Source: Neolewinella persica DSM 23188
GTDB taxonomy: Bacteria; Bacteroidota; Bacteroidia; Chitinophagales; Saprospiraceae
Assembly (NCBI RefSeq): GCF_000373105.1
Contig: NZ_KB890447.1
Coordinates: forward strand, 156,327 to 220,326
Length of the DNA: 64,000 nucleotides
Reading direction: 5' to 3'
A model generated the notes under the pieces. The model made no database searches and was not told where the DNA came from. It saw only the letters and a list, made by a program, of their open reading frames with translations. Numbering within the stretch: the first letter of the stretch is position 1; every line of letters begins with the position of its first letter. This document shows, one piece after another, positions 15,292 to 24,898 of this stretch. Position numbers and translations under genes: made by a program.

Positions 15292-16737
15292 TTAGTCACT
15301 AATAATATGCTTCAGGGAAGTGCTCGTTTTACCTGCCGCATTGGTTATTTGCAGGGTGTAGGTGCCCACAGGCAGGCCGCTTTTCACGAAGGTGAGTTGC
15401 GTGGTGTTTGGCGCTGCCTGCTGCCGGTGTACTTCTTTTCCTATGGCATCCAGCAGCCGAACCGTAACCGGAGCGTTCGAATCACCTGGCAGCATCACGG
15501 TGAAGACTCCCTGAGAAGGATTAGGGAAGGCAGTGGCCTGGGTGTTCGCAGCTTTGCCCACTGGGGCATTATCTCCAGTGAAGGACACCGGGGTGGTAAA
15601 GGTTTTGGAAGCAGAGTAGGCCGTCCAGGCACTGGTAGAGACGCAGCGACGGCGCATTCTTACTTCGTAAGTCCGGCCAGTCAGAAGGCCCGTGAGGTTG
15701 AAGTAGGCGGCTGCCGTATCCGTTACGTCGACCCAGGTACCATTTTGCAAGCGGTACTGCAGGTCAATGCGGTAGTTCGTACCTGCGAGGGAAACACGCG
15801 CGCTGTTTTTAGTGAGGTTCGATAGGCTGATCTGGCTGGTGGTTGGGACGGTGCAGGTGGCTACAGGAGCGGAGATATTGACGCTGATGGTACTACTGCT
15901 ACTGGTCTTATGTAACAAAATCCAAGGTGAGCTGGAGGAGGCTCTTGACTCTATCCAGATTTTGTAAGCTCCTGGCACAGAACTAATAGTTGACTTTGAG
16001 AAGGTCAGTACCTTCGTCTGGTTCGCACTAAAGACTTCACCGTTTCTCAATTGGATTTCTCCAAGGAATTGGTTTGCGCTGGAATAGAGGGCACATCTGA
16101 AATTTGAAGTAATGGAGGAGTTATGATTGTTTTTTACCGTCACCTGGACGGTCAACCCCTGGCCCTGAACAATGGGGTTAGGGTTCAACGTGGAGCTTTC
16201 CAATCTGAAGCGATTGTAGCGAATGTACCTGGGCGCACTTACGTTCCTGGTGCCGAAGGTGCAATTACCCGTTCGGTTATACTCAGAGATTGATGCGGAA
16301 CCATCAGCATTAACGGATTCTACGAACGCTACGTGCCCGTAGGTTGCACTTGCGCCAGGGTCGCCTGCGGTCCAGTGGGCGATAGCTCCCGGCGTGGGGA
16401 CGTTTGACACGAAATATCCCGTGCTTTGCATTCTCATTGCCCACCTGCAGGCATGGCGTAAAGCACCTGAGTTGGAGTTGCAGTCTTCGGAGCCGCCTGT
16501 TCCGGTAATGTCGTTTCTGAACGGATCGTTGGCATCGCCGGGCGAATTGTCAAAGGCTTGATTAAGTTTGAAAGCGACGAAGGAAGTACACTGCTTTTTG
16601 TAAAAAAGCCAAGGATCTGAGCCAGCACTTGTTCCGCAAGTTCCGCCATTTCCATAAGGGTAACCGCTAGTCTGAGCAAGCATGAAAAAGCTGGACATTA
16701 TTACCAGCACGAGGAGGAAAATCTTCTTCATTGACAT
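15292..16737 (-). CDS. Secreted CHAP-domain amidase/endopeptidase with FN3 and T9SS sorting domains
   Basis: A 481-residue protein. A signal peptide (about 1-21) is followed by a CHAP (NlpC/P60-like) domain at about 25-175, with Cys50 in KKQCTSF, His135 in TYGHVAFVE and a downstream polar residue in SEYNRTG. Next are a CARDB/Ig-like region (about 185-285), a fibronectin type III domain (about 295-383), and a C-terminal T9SS type A sorting domain (about 400-481: FPNPSQGVFTV, LPVGTYTLQI). CHAP enzymes cut peptidoglycan cross-bridges or stem peptides. T9SS export places it outside the cell, so it likely acts on other bacteria or on shed murein. The gene is bracketed by 58-bp direct repeats. Confidence 0.88.
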   Translation of the reverse strand: MSMKKIFLLVLVIMSSFFMLAQTSGYPYGNGGTCGTSAGSDPWLFYKKQCTSFVAFKLNQAFDNSPGDANDPFRNDITGTGGSEDCNSNSGALRHACRWAMRMQSTGYFVSNVPTPGAIAHWTAGDPGASATYGHVAFVESVNADGSASISEYNRTGNCTFGTRNVSAPRYIRYNRFRLESSTLNPNPIVQGQGLTVQVTVKNNHNSSITSNFRCALYSSANQFLGEIQLRNGEVFSANQTKVLTFSKSTISSVPGAYKIWIESRASSSSPWILLHKTSSSSTISVNISAPVATCTVPTTSQISLSNLTKNSARVSLAGTNYRIDLQYRLQNGTWVDVTDTAAAYFNLTGLLTGRTYEVRMRRRCVSTSAWTAYSASKTFTTPVSFTGDNAPVGKAANTQATAFPNPSQGVFTVMLPGDSNAPVTVRLLDAIGKEVHRQQAAPNTTQLTFVKSGLPVGTYTLQITNAAGKTSTSLKHIISD

Positions 16738-16928
16738 ATAGGGTTTGACCGGTTCCTGGGAACTGGCAAGTGATTGGTAAAGAAATTAAAGTCAGTATCC
16801 GGGCGGTAGAGGAGCGTAATTCTCGCAGCCGGAGCGGTTTGGGAGTGTAGACAAACACTAGCCTTAGTATAGCGTAATCAAGAGATTAGTGTTCGATACA
16901 TAAGCGTAAATATTTTTTTAAAAAAGTT

Positions 16929-16986
16929 GACCTGGACCCGGAGGGTCGACCGGCTTAGCGGTAAGCTTTAGCCCATCGTATTCGTT
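16929..16986. repeat. Right copy of 58-bp direct repeat flanking the CHAP gene
   Basis: 48/58 identity with 15107-15164. It lies in the upstream region of the CHAP gene, just past the end of the T9SS-protein remnant at 17028. The two copies bracket about 1.8 kb containing a single complete gene. Confidence 0.75.
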
Positions 16987-17027
16987 GATCCTGCGGGGAT
17001 CTCATGCTCCTATTAGAAGGTTATTCC

Positions 17028-17300
17028 TTAACGCCCCACCACCCGCACTCGTTCCGCTCCCGCTACGAGGAAGTACATGCCGCCTCATTGCTCCAATAAC
17101 TTTCCCCTGCACCTGCGGCCTCGCCTGAAAATGCTTCGGAAGCTGCTTGGGGATCTGGTGGCAGTACCGACCATTTGGTGCCGTCAGCAGAACGTTTTAC
17201 GGAGAAAATGTCATGGTTTTCGGTGGCGGATACAAACCACGATAATTTTACCGCTTTATGCCAGGTCACCTGAGCCGTAAAGCTTTCCCAGGCCCGGCAG
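17028..17300 (-). pseudogene. Decayed 3' end of a T9SS-sorted secreted protein
   Basis: On the minus strand the frame reads AWESFTAQVTWHKAVKLSW, then TENHDIFSVKRSADGTKWSV, the block that commonly precedes T9SS sorting domains (TVERSADGxxW). A different frame ends MYFLVAGAERVRVVGR and TAA at 17028-17030, a typical sorting-domain terminus. About 60 residues of the sorting domain are missing between the two, and a copy of the 18-bp repeat (17108-17125) sits at the junction. No intact 5' part is present. Confidence 0.7.
17108..17125 (+). repeat. 18-bp dispersed repeat in a T9SS-protein remnant
   Basis: TGCACCTGCGGCCTCGCC; on the remnant's strand it encodes EAAGAGE, like the hsdR and mutS copies. 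Confidence 0.82.
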
Positions 17301-17369
17301 CATGGTTTGGCACTTTATGGCAATTTGCCAACGTTTCGATTTTACCGTTTAACCCCAACCACTCCCAGC

Positions 17370-18413
17370 GTGCACTACATTGACCAACTTCTCTTCTTCT
17401 TCGGAGCCATCGGTGTCTTTAACAGTTTTATCATTGGGGGCTATTATCTGCTGACGGCGAAGCGGGAGAATTTACCGAAGATTATTTTCAGCTTATTCCT
17501 GCTGGTTTTTAGCCTGCGGGTAGCAAAGTCCCTGTTGTATTCCTTTTCCACGGTCGAGCCGATCTTCATCCTGCAGTCCGGGCCGGCATTTTTCCTGCTG
17601 ATCGGACCGCTGTTCTACGCTTACGTCATCTCCGTTCAGGAAGCACGGGACGGGGCCATCAGGGCCATCAGGTTACACGGTCTGGTGTGGATGTGCGTGA
17701 TCGCCTTCCTACTGGTCGTTTTCCCTTTTAGCCACTACGTGGCGACGAATAAGGAAATCATCCTGCCACTGATCAACCTCCAACTCCTGGTCTACATAAT
17801 GGCTTCCTTGTGGCGCATCCGGTCCGTGATCTTTGATTTTCGGCGAACTACGGTGCTTAATAAATGGCTGGTGTTGCTGAGTACAAACCTTTTGCTTTTG
17901 TGGGCGGTATTTGCGTTCACCACATTCCGGTTCTTTGTTGTTGGGTCAATCATCTACTCAACCCTGTTTTATGGTTGTTTTTTCCTTCTCCTGAACAACA
18001 GGAAACTGCGGTTCGACCTGTTTCAACGAGCTGTTCCCCAAGACCTAACGTCGACATTCACCAGGGGAGGGGAGTTGGAGGAGGCTCTGATCACCCGCAT
18101 TACCCAGCACCGCCTTTTTGCGGACCCGGACCTGAAGTTGCCCGACCTCGCTGAACAGATGGACCTATCGCTCCACGATTTGTCTCGTTTTCTCAACGAT
18201 GACTTGAAGGTTAATTATCCTGATTTCATAAATTCTTTCCGGGTCGAAGAGGCCAAACGGTTGCTGGAAACTGATTCGGTTTTTACCGTTGAGGCGCTTG
18301 GTAACCATGCCGGGTTCAGGTCAAAGTCGGCGTTCTACCGGGCCTTCAGGAAATGTACGGGAACTACCCCGGCAAGGTACCAGGCAAGAGGGGCAAAATC
18401 GGATGGCGGGTGA
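17370..18413 (+). CDS. AraC-family transcriptional regulator with N-terminal membrane domain
   Basis: About 347 residues from GTG 17370 (a TTG at 17307 would add 21). The N-terminal half has about seven hydrophobic helices starting QLLFFFGAIGVFNSFIIGGY. A charged linker leads to an AraC-type double HTH at about 240-345 (LPDLAEQMDLSLHDLSRFL, FRSKSAFYRAFRKCTGTTPA). Membrane-embedded AraC proteins of this layout are common in Bacteroidota and probably sense envelope or extracellular signals. The target genes are unknown; the S41-like protease at 18802 lies downstream on the same strand but 390 bp away. Confidence 0.85.
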   Translation: MHYIDQLLFFFGAIGVFNSFIIGGYYLLTAKRENLPKIIFSLFLLVFSLRVAKSLLYSFSTVEPIFILQSGPAFFLLIGPLFYAYVISVQEARDGAIRAIRLHGLVWMCVIAFLLVVFPFSHYVATNKEIILPLINLQLLVYIMASLWRIRSVIFDFRRTTVLNKWLVLLSTNLLLLWAVFAFTTFRFFVVGSIIYSTLFYGCFFLLLNNRKLRFDLFQRAVPQDLTSTFTRGGELEEALITRITQHRLFADPDLKLPDLAEQMDLSLHDLSRFLNDDLKVNYPDFINSFRVEEAKRLLETDSVFTVEALGNHAGFRSKSAFYRAFRKCTGTTPARYQARGAKSDGG

Positions 18414-18801
18414 GTTCGGGCTTTATACTACTGTTGGCCATATGAGATGAAAATTATTAGTAGGCGCCCTTTACGGCTAGCGTCTACACGCCTCTTTACC
18501 TAGTACCTCTCAGGCCATCATTATAGCTCCGCCAGCGGCGTTTTCTCCTCCGAGGCGTCGAGCTGGCGCAGCCGCGAGCACCTGGGAGGTCTAAAACGAC
18601 GGGCGGGCGGCTACCACCTGGAGTAACCCGTAGAGGGGGTAAGTTTATTTTACTGTAGCTCCAGGCCTGAAATGTTCTGATCTATAAATCGGAACAAGAA
18701 GGGACCAGCTTTGCTTGCGGGCTGGCAAAATCGACGGTAAGATTGTAGTCGAAAGAGCACTGCCCCAACATTAAGTAATCCTTTTACCCAAGATATCCCG
18801 C
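18414..18801. other. Intergenic region with GC-rich imperfect repeats
   Basis: No convincing gene. Around 18471-18610 the sequence TTCTCCTCCGAGGCGTCGAG is closely repeated at 30698-30717 (one substitution), inside the inverted-repeat element after the PL6 gene. It looks like a decayed copy of that element. The last 120 bp are plain upstream sequence of the S41-like gene. Confidence 0.5.
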
Positions 18802-20118
18802 ATGAAATTGCCATTCCTACTAGCCGCCACCTTTCTACTGATCTCCAACTGTAATGGACAGCCGGAGGAGAGGTTTTATGCCGTCTTTCCCAAAATGCAG
18901 TACCTGGAGGACCTGGACTCCCTGGCGGCCAAACTGGTCTCCATCCACCCCTCGCCCTTTGAGTTTACCGGGGAGGCGGACTTTAACGAACGTTACCAGA
19001 AATTGAGGGACAGCGTCGATGAGGATACAGCATTCAGGGAGTTTATTTGGATGTGCAGCGAGCTGGTGGCCAGCCTTAATTGTGGGCATACGTCGTTGGG
19101 ATGGTTTAATCAGGAGGCCAAAATCCTGCCAAAGAAACTGATGTTTCCGCTGGAGGGGAAGGTGATCGATGGCCGGTTGTACGTAACGGATCCATTGGTC
19201 AATCGTGAGGTAATCAGGCCAGGGGCGGAGATCTTTTCGATCAATGGGGTAGAGGTGACCACTTTGGTGGATCGGATCTATGCGCACATCAACTCGCAGG
19301 GAGATAACACTACGTATAAAGGATTGCTGATGAGCAGCTATTTGCCTTATTACGTCAGTTATGCGTTGGATTTTCCGGAAACGTTCAGTGTGGTTGTTTC
19401 CGGGGAGTTGGATCCCGTAAATCTGGCAGCGCTCAGCGAATACCGGCCCAAACCCAGGATTAGCCCGCAGGCGGCTTGCCAGGACAACTTGTGCCTGGAG
19501 ATACTGAAAGACCAGCAAACGGCTCTGCTGACCATCCGTTCCTTTGCTTACTATGGGAATAAATTCCCCGAATATGAGGCCTTCATTGATCGGTCCTTCG
19601 CCGAAATAGAAAGCAAGGGGATCGAAAACCTCATCATTGACGTCAGGATGAATGACGGAGGGCCCTCTTATGCGGCCATGCATTTACTTAAATACCTATT
19701 CGATTCACCGTTCAGGTACTGGTCCAAAACTGCATTTGACGACGAGGCCGTCGAAGTCTACCAGCCTCACGCGAATGCGTTTGACGGTAAGCTCTTCGTC
19801 CTTATGGACGGGAATTGTAGTTCTACCACCCCCCACTTCTTATCGATATTTAAACAGAACAGATTAGGAGTGCTGATCGGTCAGGAAGCCAACGGGAACC
19901 ATCTTACCTTCGGAGGGCAAAAATGGCTGGAACTGCCCAATACAAAAATTAAGTACTGCGTGGGCCGGAACACTTACATCTCCTCAGCGACCAACTTCGA
20001 TAAGCGACGAGGTATCTTACCCGACCACCACGTCGTACAGGGTATAGGTGATTTGTTGGACGCTAAGGACACCGTACTGGATTATGTATTGGAAATGGTT
20101 GGGAGTACAGGGGAGTAG
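18802..20118 (+). CDS. S41-family (C-terminal processing) peptidase-like lipoprotein or secreted protein
   Basis: A 438-residue protein with an N-terminal export signal (MKLPFLLAATFLLISNCNG; Cys17 may be lipidated). A helical N-terminal domain (about 25-120) is followed by a PDZ-like part (PGAEIFSINGVEV, about 138-150) and the S41 core: NLIIDVRMNDGGPS (about 277-290) and LFVLMDGNCSSTTPHFLS (about 330-347), where the Ser in NCSST is the expected nucleophile. S41 proteases normally pair this Ser with a Lys about 25 residues later; no obvious SxxxK-type partner is visible, so catalysis is uncertain. The substrate is unknown. Confidence 0.78.
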   Translation: MKLPFLLAATFLLISNCNGQPEERFYAVFPKMQYLEDLDSLAAKLVSIHPSPFEFTGEADFNERYQKLRDSVDEDTAFREFIWMCSELVASLNCGHTSLGWFNQEAKILPKKLMFPLEGKVIDGRLYVTDPLVNREVIRPGAEIFSINGVEVTTLVDRIYAHINSQGDNTTYKGLLMSSYLPYYVSYALDFPETFSVVVSGELDPVNLAALSEYRPKPRISPQAACQDNLCLEILKDQQTALLTIRSFAYYGNKFPEYEAFIDRSFAEIESKGIENLIIDVRMNDGGPSYAAMHLLKYLFDSPFRYWSKTAFDDEAVEVYQPHANAFDGKLFVLMDGNCSSTTPHFLSIFKQNRLGVLIGQEANGNHLTFGGQKWLELPNTKIKYCVGRNTYISSATNFDKRRGILPDHHVVQGIGDLLDAKDTVLDYVLEMVGSTGE

Positions 20119-20189
20119 GTAGGCCATTCGTTAAATTCAGAACCATTCTCCGAATTCAGCCGTTAGGTTTTTAACCAACTTTTACCGCC

Positions 20190-20402
20190 ATGAAATTGCA
20201 AATTATCTCCCGTTCCATCCTCTTTCTAGCCGTCCTGTTGTTAGTACTGACCGGCTTTTTTCCCTCGCCAACCATGATCGCCCTCACGGCCACCGCTTCG
20301 TCGGTACTCGTGCTCTGGCAGGCTTACGCCATTTTGCGGGATGACAGCGGACTGACCCCATATGACAAGCTATCGAAGTATGACGGGTACCTGCGTAAGT
20401 AG
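20190..20402 (+). CDS. Small membrane protein of unknown function
   Basis: A 70-residue protein with two hydrophobic helices (about 6-27 and 30-50) and a short polar tail ending in SKYDGYLRK. No recognisable family. It is 70 bp after the S41-like gene, on the same strand, and may share its transcript. Confidence 0.55.
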   Translation: MKLQIISRSILFLAVLLLVLTGFFPSPTMIALTATASSVLVLWQAYAILRDDSGLTPYDKLSKYDGYLRK

Positions 20403-20495
20403 GTGCTAAGGGACGCCGTATAAATAACTTACTGGTTTGAAATACATTGGAAGCACCACTTTCGCCATTCAGTTATCTTCGATGAGCTACCCGGT

Positions 20496-21707
20496 CTAAT
20501 ATACCACCCGAAATTTTTTCCAGGCAGACCATTCTCCGGTGTCGTCACGCTTTCGGAAGTTACCATCTTTATGCTCATAGATGAGCGTATCGTTTTGATC
20601 GTAGGTACGAACGGTATAATCGTTTTTTCCAGTGTTCGATAGGACTGTTTGAGGAGCGTGGGTTTCAGTACCATCATATACCGCCGTTGTTACGCTGCGC
20701 GTAACCTGCTTACCATCAGCTTTCTCAATGACTTCTTTCTTTATCTGATTTTGCCAGGCGTCGTAGGTAAAGCTAGTGTGCGACTCCTTGAGTACGCCCG
20801 TTTGTTTGCCGACCTTCCAAACAGACTCTTTGTCGATCGAGATAATATGGTTGTTTTGATTGAAGGTGTTCTTCGTTGTCCTTTTAATTTTCGGATCGTC
20901 GAATGCTTCTAGCAACATATTTCCCCGGTCGTCGAAGGTCTTGGCGGTGATGCGGTCCCCGTTGAGGTGGGTGGTAAGCGTATTTCCTTCAATGGTGTAG
21001 GAGTCCGTAAAGCTTCTTTTCTCTTTTCCTTTTTTTCCTTTCTTGGAAGCTGTTATCTCTTGCGTGATCTCCATCGTCGCTGGTGACTTCTGTACGCGGT
21101 AAACTACTTTCGACGTCGATATGCTCGTGGGAGGCGTAGGTCGGATCGACTTTGGGCTGATGTACGATTCCTTTTGGGTTTCAATTTTACTGATGAGGCC
21201 CTGCTCATTGTAGGAAAAATTATGTATCGGTCGGTAGAAGATGTAATCCTTTTTCTTTGCTTTACTGCCTCGGTAAAAACCAACCTTGGTTAGCTTAGTA
21301 ACTCTTCCGTTTTCAAACTCGGGGATGAACGTTGATCCCCGGTCTATCTTGGTGATCTTTCCATCCTTGTCGGTAAAAACGGAGGCCATTTTAAATTTCC
21401 CATGGTAAAGATCAAGCCTTTCGGGAGTTACCTGGTGAAGGGACAGGACTACTGCCGGTTCGGCCTTCAGTAAATTAGATTTTGGGCCCATTAAAGTTTT
21501 GTCGTAGTCAACTGACCAACGATTTTCCTCCATCTCTTTCAGAGAGGTAGGGTCCAGGGGTAAAAGGTTTTCTGGGAGCTGGCCTTCGAGCGGCATGGCG
21601 GCATTGAAAGCCGCTAATTTTTGTTCCAGATTGTCTATCGCTTGCCCGCTTAACAGGCCAGTCGTTAATAATAAGGAGACGAAAATTGAAATGCGTGAAA
21701 TTGTCAT
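20496..21707 (-). CDS. Secreted protein of unknown function with YD/RHS-like repeated segments
   Basis: A 403-residue protein from ATG 21707, chosen because it gives a clean signal peptide (TISRISIFVSLLLTTGLLSG); the frame stays open 90 codons further upstream but through non-coding repeat sequence. The mature part consists of short repeating beta units such as YNEQGLISKIET, FDDRGNMLLEAFDD, YDAWQNQIKK and YDQNDTLIYEHKDG, resembling YD/RHS-type or MORN-like stacks found in Bacteroidota surface proteins. No enzymatic motif was seen. It converges with the small membrane protein at 20190. Confidence 0.65.
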   Translation of the reverse strand: MTISRISIFVSLLLTTGLLSGQAIDNLEQKLAAFNAAMPLEGQLPENLLPLDPTSLKEMEENRWSVDYDKTLMGPKSNLLKAEPAVVLSLHQVTPERLDLYHGKFKMASVFTDKDGKITKIDRGSTFIPEFENGRVTKLTKVGFYRGSKAKKKDYIFYRPIHNFSYNEQGLISKIETQKESYISPKSIRPTPPTSISTSKVVYRVQKSPATMEITQEITASKKGKKGKEKRSFTDSYTIEGNTLTTHLNGDRITAKTFDDRGNMLLEAFDDPKIKRTTKNTFNQNNHIISIDKESVWKVGKQTGVLKESHTSFTYDAWQNQIKKEVIEKADGKQVTRSVTTAVYDGTETHAPQTVLSNTGKNDYTVRTYDQNDTLIYEHKDGNFRKRDDTGEWSAWKKFRVVY

Positions 21708-22113
21708 AGAGGTTTTATTAGGTGAATAAGACGATCTTTCAAAGTGGATGTGTGCTAAAACAAGCATGGCTGGTTTACCACACGACATCCAGGTATTTAT
21801 CAAGAAATGATCAATCGCAGACCCAAAGTGAGTCCTTTTCAGGTAGGTGTATATTCTCTCAAAAGAGCCGCTAAGGTAGGAAAACGTTTTAATTCGGGAC
21901 CGTGAAGACCCCATTGCGAAACCAATGCATTGAACCTTTGCTCCAACAACCTCCCCGGCACCCGCGCCCCCGCCCAAAAGAAGTCAGCCGGTCAAACACG
22001 CACCTGACAGCGCACCAGACGCCGTACAGGGAAAGCGAAGAGTCCGAACGACAGCGACTCTCCGGCTCCCTGACTTTGCGACTCTCTGACTCCTTGACTA
22101 TCTTCGCCCACCT
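21708..22113. other. Divergent intergenic region upstream of mutS
   Basis: Contains one copy of the 18-bp repeat (21957-21974) and, at about 22035-22100, a run of imperfect GACTCTCTGACTC-like short repeats just before mutS. The promoter signals of both flanking genes are not clear. Confidence 0.45.
21957..21974 (+). repeat. 18-bp dispersed repeat, degenerate copy
   Basis: GGCACCCGCGCCCCCGCC, intergenic, upstream of mutS. Confidence 0.6.
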
Positions 22114-24834
22114 ATGGCAAAGGCAAAGAAAAAAGGCTCCAAAAAGGTCACCCCCCTAATGCAGCAGTACAACCAGGTGAAGGCCAAGCACCCGGACTCG
22201 CTGCTCCTCTTTCGCGTGGGGGACTTCTACGAAACCTTCGGTGAAGATGCCGTCAAAGCCGCCCAGACCCTGGGCATCGTCCAGACCAGCCGGAACAACG
22301 GTGGGTCCGACGTAGAGCTGGCTGGCTTCCCCTACCACAGCCTCGATACCTACCTGCCCCGGCTCGTAAAAGCCGGCTACCGCGTCGCCATTTGTGAGCA
22401 ATTGGAAAAGCCCTCGAAGGAGAAGAAGATCGTCCGCAGAGGTGTCACCGAAATCGTGACGCCCGGCCTGGCCGTCGATGATAAATTACTGGAGCACAAG
22501 ACCAATAATTTCCTTGCCTGTGTCTCCTACGCCGGCGGAAAACAGGACCTCTACGGCCTGAGCTTGCTCGACATCAGCACCGGCGAGTTCCTCGCCGCCG
22601 AGGGCGCCGCCGACTACGTCGATAAGCTGCTGCAAAGCTTCCAACCCAAAGAAGTCCTCATCAATAAGGGCCGGAGCAAAGACTTTCTCAAAACTTTCGG
22701 CGACCGGTTCTATATGACCACCCGCGACGAGTGGATTTTCACCACCGACTACACCCAGGAAAAACTCCTGCGGCAGTTCAACGCCGTTAGCCTCAAAGGC
22801 TTCGGTATTGAAAAAATGGAACTGGCCCAAATCGCTGCCGGTGCCATTCTCCACTATCTCGAAACCACCGAGAACAAGAACCTCCAGCACATCACGCGCA
22901 TCAACCGGCTGGCCAACGACCGTTACGTTTGGCTCGATCGGTTCACCATCCGCAACCTCGAATTGCTACACTCTCCGCACGACAACGGCGTGCCGCTGGT
23001 GCAGGTCATGGACCAGACCGTCACCCCAATGGGCGGACGCCTGTTGCGTAAGTGGGTGGTACTGCCGCTCCTCGAAGCCAAGGCGATCAAAAGTCGGCAC
23101 ACCGTTGTCCGTGCCTTCGTCGAAAACGCCGTTTTGCTGCAGGACCTCGACGAGCACCTCCGCAAAATCGGCGACCTCGAACGTCTCATCTCCAAGGTGC
23201 CACTGGGCAAAGTAAACCCGCGCGAAATCCGATCGTTGAGTAACGCGCTTTGCGCCCTCGATCCGATCATAGGTCTGTTGGCAGATACGGGAAACCCCGT
23301 ACTGTCCGACATTGCCAATCGCCTTGATCCGCTGCCCGACGTCTGCACCGAAATTGACCGCCAGCTGAAGGAATCACCTGCCGTGAACCTGCATAAAGGC
23401 GGTGTCATCGCTGACGGCTTCGATCCGGAACTGGATGAACTGCGCGACATCACCCGCAACGGTAAAAGCCGCCTTGCCGGCATCCAGCAACGCGAAGCCG
23501 AGCGGACGGGCATCAGCAGCCTCAAGATCGGCTTCAACAACGTTTTCGGCTACTACCTCGAAGTCACCAATAAGTACAAGGACCAGGCACCGGAGGATTG
23601 GACGCGTAAGCAGACGCTCACCAACGCCGAACGCTACATCACCGAGGAACTAAAGATCCTGGAAGACAAGATCCTTAACGCCGAAGACAAGATTCTGCAG
23701 CGGGAAGAGGAACTCTACGAAGAGCTCGTCGTCTGGCTCCAACAGTACATCGCGCCGGTACAACGCAACGCCGCTTTGATCGGCCAACTCGATTGCCTGC
23801 TCAGCTTCGCCAAGCTCGCCAACCGCAACCGCTACGTGGAACCGGTATTGGACGACAGCAAAGACATCGAGATCGTACAGGGCCGCCACCCCGTGATCGA
23901 AAAGCAACTTGCGGTGGGGGAGCAGTACGTCCCGAACGACGTGCAACTCGACCCCGACGGCCAGCAAATCATCATGATCACCGGTCCGAACATGAGCGGT
24001 AAATCGGCCCTGCTTCGGCAGACTGCCCTGATCTGCCTCATGGCGCAGATGGGCAGTTTCGTGCCGGCGGAGCGGGTTCGCTTAGGCCTCATCGACCGGG
24101 TATTTACTCGCGTCGGTGCCAGCGACAACATCAGCTCTGGCGAGTCGACCTTCATGGTGGAAATGAACGAGACGGCGTCGATTATGAACAACATCACGGA
24201 CCGTTCGCTGATCCTGCTCGACGAGATCGGTCGGGGTACCTCCACCTTCGACGGCATCAGCATCGCCTGGGCCATCGCCGAGTACCTGCACAGCAACGGC
24301 AACACGCGGCCCAAGACCCTGTTTGCCACGCACTACCACGAGCTCAACGAGCTGGGCGACCGGCTGGAGCGCATCAAGAACTACAACGTGGCCATCAAGG
24401 AGCACGGCAACAAGATCATCTTCCTGCGTAAACTCGTGCCGGGCGGTTCCAACCACAGCTTCGGTATCCACGTCGCGCAGATGGCCGGCATGCCCCGGGA
24501 GATCGTGCGGCGGGCTACGGATATTCTGGCGCAGCTGGAGAGCCAGCACATCAATACGCAGCAGGAGGGCGGGGCCGCAGGTGCAGGGGAGAGCTCGTCG
24601 GCCGAGACGGCCGGCAGGCCTGGCTCGTCCGCCGAGCGTTCCGGTGCTCCCGCCGTAAAGCCCATAGCTGCTGCAAATTTCAGCCAACCCGCCCCCCAGC
24701 TCTCTATCTTCGAAACGGTGGACCCCACCGCCGGGGCCATCAAAGCCGCCCTCGAACAGGTGAACATCAACAACATGACGCCGATTGAGTGTATGATGAA
24801 GTTGAATGAGATGTTGGGGTTGTTGGAGGAGTAG
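22114..24834 (+). CDS. mutS: DNA mismatch repair ATPase MutS
   Basis: A 906-residue mismatch-recognition protein. The mismatch-binding domain starts LFRVGDFYETFGEDA (about 30-44), with the intercalating Phe-x-Glu in DFYETF. The connector, lever and clamp domains follow. The ATPase domain has Walker A GPNMSGKS (about 623-630), Walker B LILLDEIGRGTSTFDG (about 698-713) and the ATHYHEL motif. The C-terminus carries a helix-turn-helix dimer domain. Between ATPase and C-terminal tail, residues about 818-850 (GGAAGAGESSS ... SSAERSGAPA) are encoded by a copy of the 18-bp repeat plus a longer hairpin repeat (24568-24643), an insertion in a linker that should be tolerated. Confidence 0.97.
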   Translation: MAKAKKKGSKKVTPLMQQYNQVKAKHPDSLLLFRVGDFYETFGEDAVKAAQTLGIVQTSRNNGGSDVELAGFPYHSLDTYLPRLVKAGYRVAICEQLEKPSKEKKIVRRGVTEIVTPGLAVDDKLLEHKTNNFLACVSYAGGKQDLYGLSLLDISTGEFLAAEGAADYVDKLLQSFQPKEVLINKGRSKDFLKTFGDRFYMTTRDEWIFTTDYTQEKLLRQFNAVSLKGFGIEKMELAQIAAGAILHYLETTENKNLQHITRINRLANDRYVWLDRFTIRNLELLHSPHDNGVPLVQVMDQTVTPMGGRLLRKWVVLPLLEAKAIKSRHTVVRAFVENAVLLQDLDEHLRKIGDLERLISKVPLGKVNPREIRSLSNALCALDPIIGLLADTGNPVLSDIANRLDPLPDVCTEIDRQLKESPAVNLHKGGVIADGFDPELDELRDITRNGKSRLAGIQQREAERTGISSLKIGFNNVFGYYLEVTNKYKDQAPEDWTRKQTLTNAERYITEELKILEDKILNAEDKILQREEELYEELVVWLQQYIAPVQRNAALIGQLDCLLSFAKLANRNRYVEPVLDDSKDIEIVQGRHPVIEKQLAVGEQYVPNDVQLDPDGQQIIMITGPNMSGKSALLRQTALICLMAQMGSFVPAERVRLGLIDRVFTRVGASDNISSGESTFMVEMNETASIMNNITDRSLILLDEIGRGTSTFDGISIAWAIAEYLHSNGNTRPKTLFATHYHELNELGDRLERIKNYNVAIKEHGNKIIFLRKLVPGGSNHSFGIHVAQMAGMPREIVRRATDILAQLESQHINTQQEGGAAGAGESSSAETAGRPGSSAERSGAPAVKPIAAANFSQPAPQLSIFETVDPTAGAIKAALEQVNINNMTPIECMMKLNEMLGLLEE
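24568..24585 (-). repeat. 18-bp dispersed repeat in mutS
   Basis: Minus-strand TGCACCTGCGGCCCCGCC, encoding GGAAGAG; directly followed by the larger hairpin element. Confidence 0.85.
24594..24643 (+). repeat. Hairpin repeat element inserted in mutS
   Basis: Contains CTCGTCGGCCGAG and CTCGTCCGCCGAG about 32 bp apart, followed by CGTTCC. The same two 13-mers in the same order and spacing occur at 41374-41417. It lies directly after a copy of the 18-bp repeat, as at 41.3 kb. Confidence 0.8.
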
Positions 24835-24898
24835 TTGGTAATTACTTAACAAAGGGTATACCTTAGCATAACTATTAACCAGCTATTTACCCTCATTA

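Noticed and set aside
21708..21977. N-terminal extension (90 codons) of the secreted protein ending at 20496
   Set aside because: It includes the 18-bp repeat and intergenic sequence; the ATG at 21707 starts directly with a signal peptide.
24082..24852. 256-codon minus-strand frame opposite mutS
   Set aside because: Antisense shadow of a GC-rich gene; no domain, no plausible start context.
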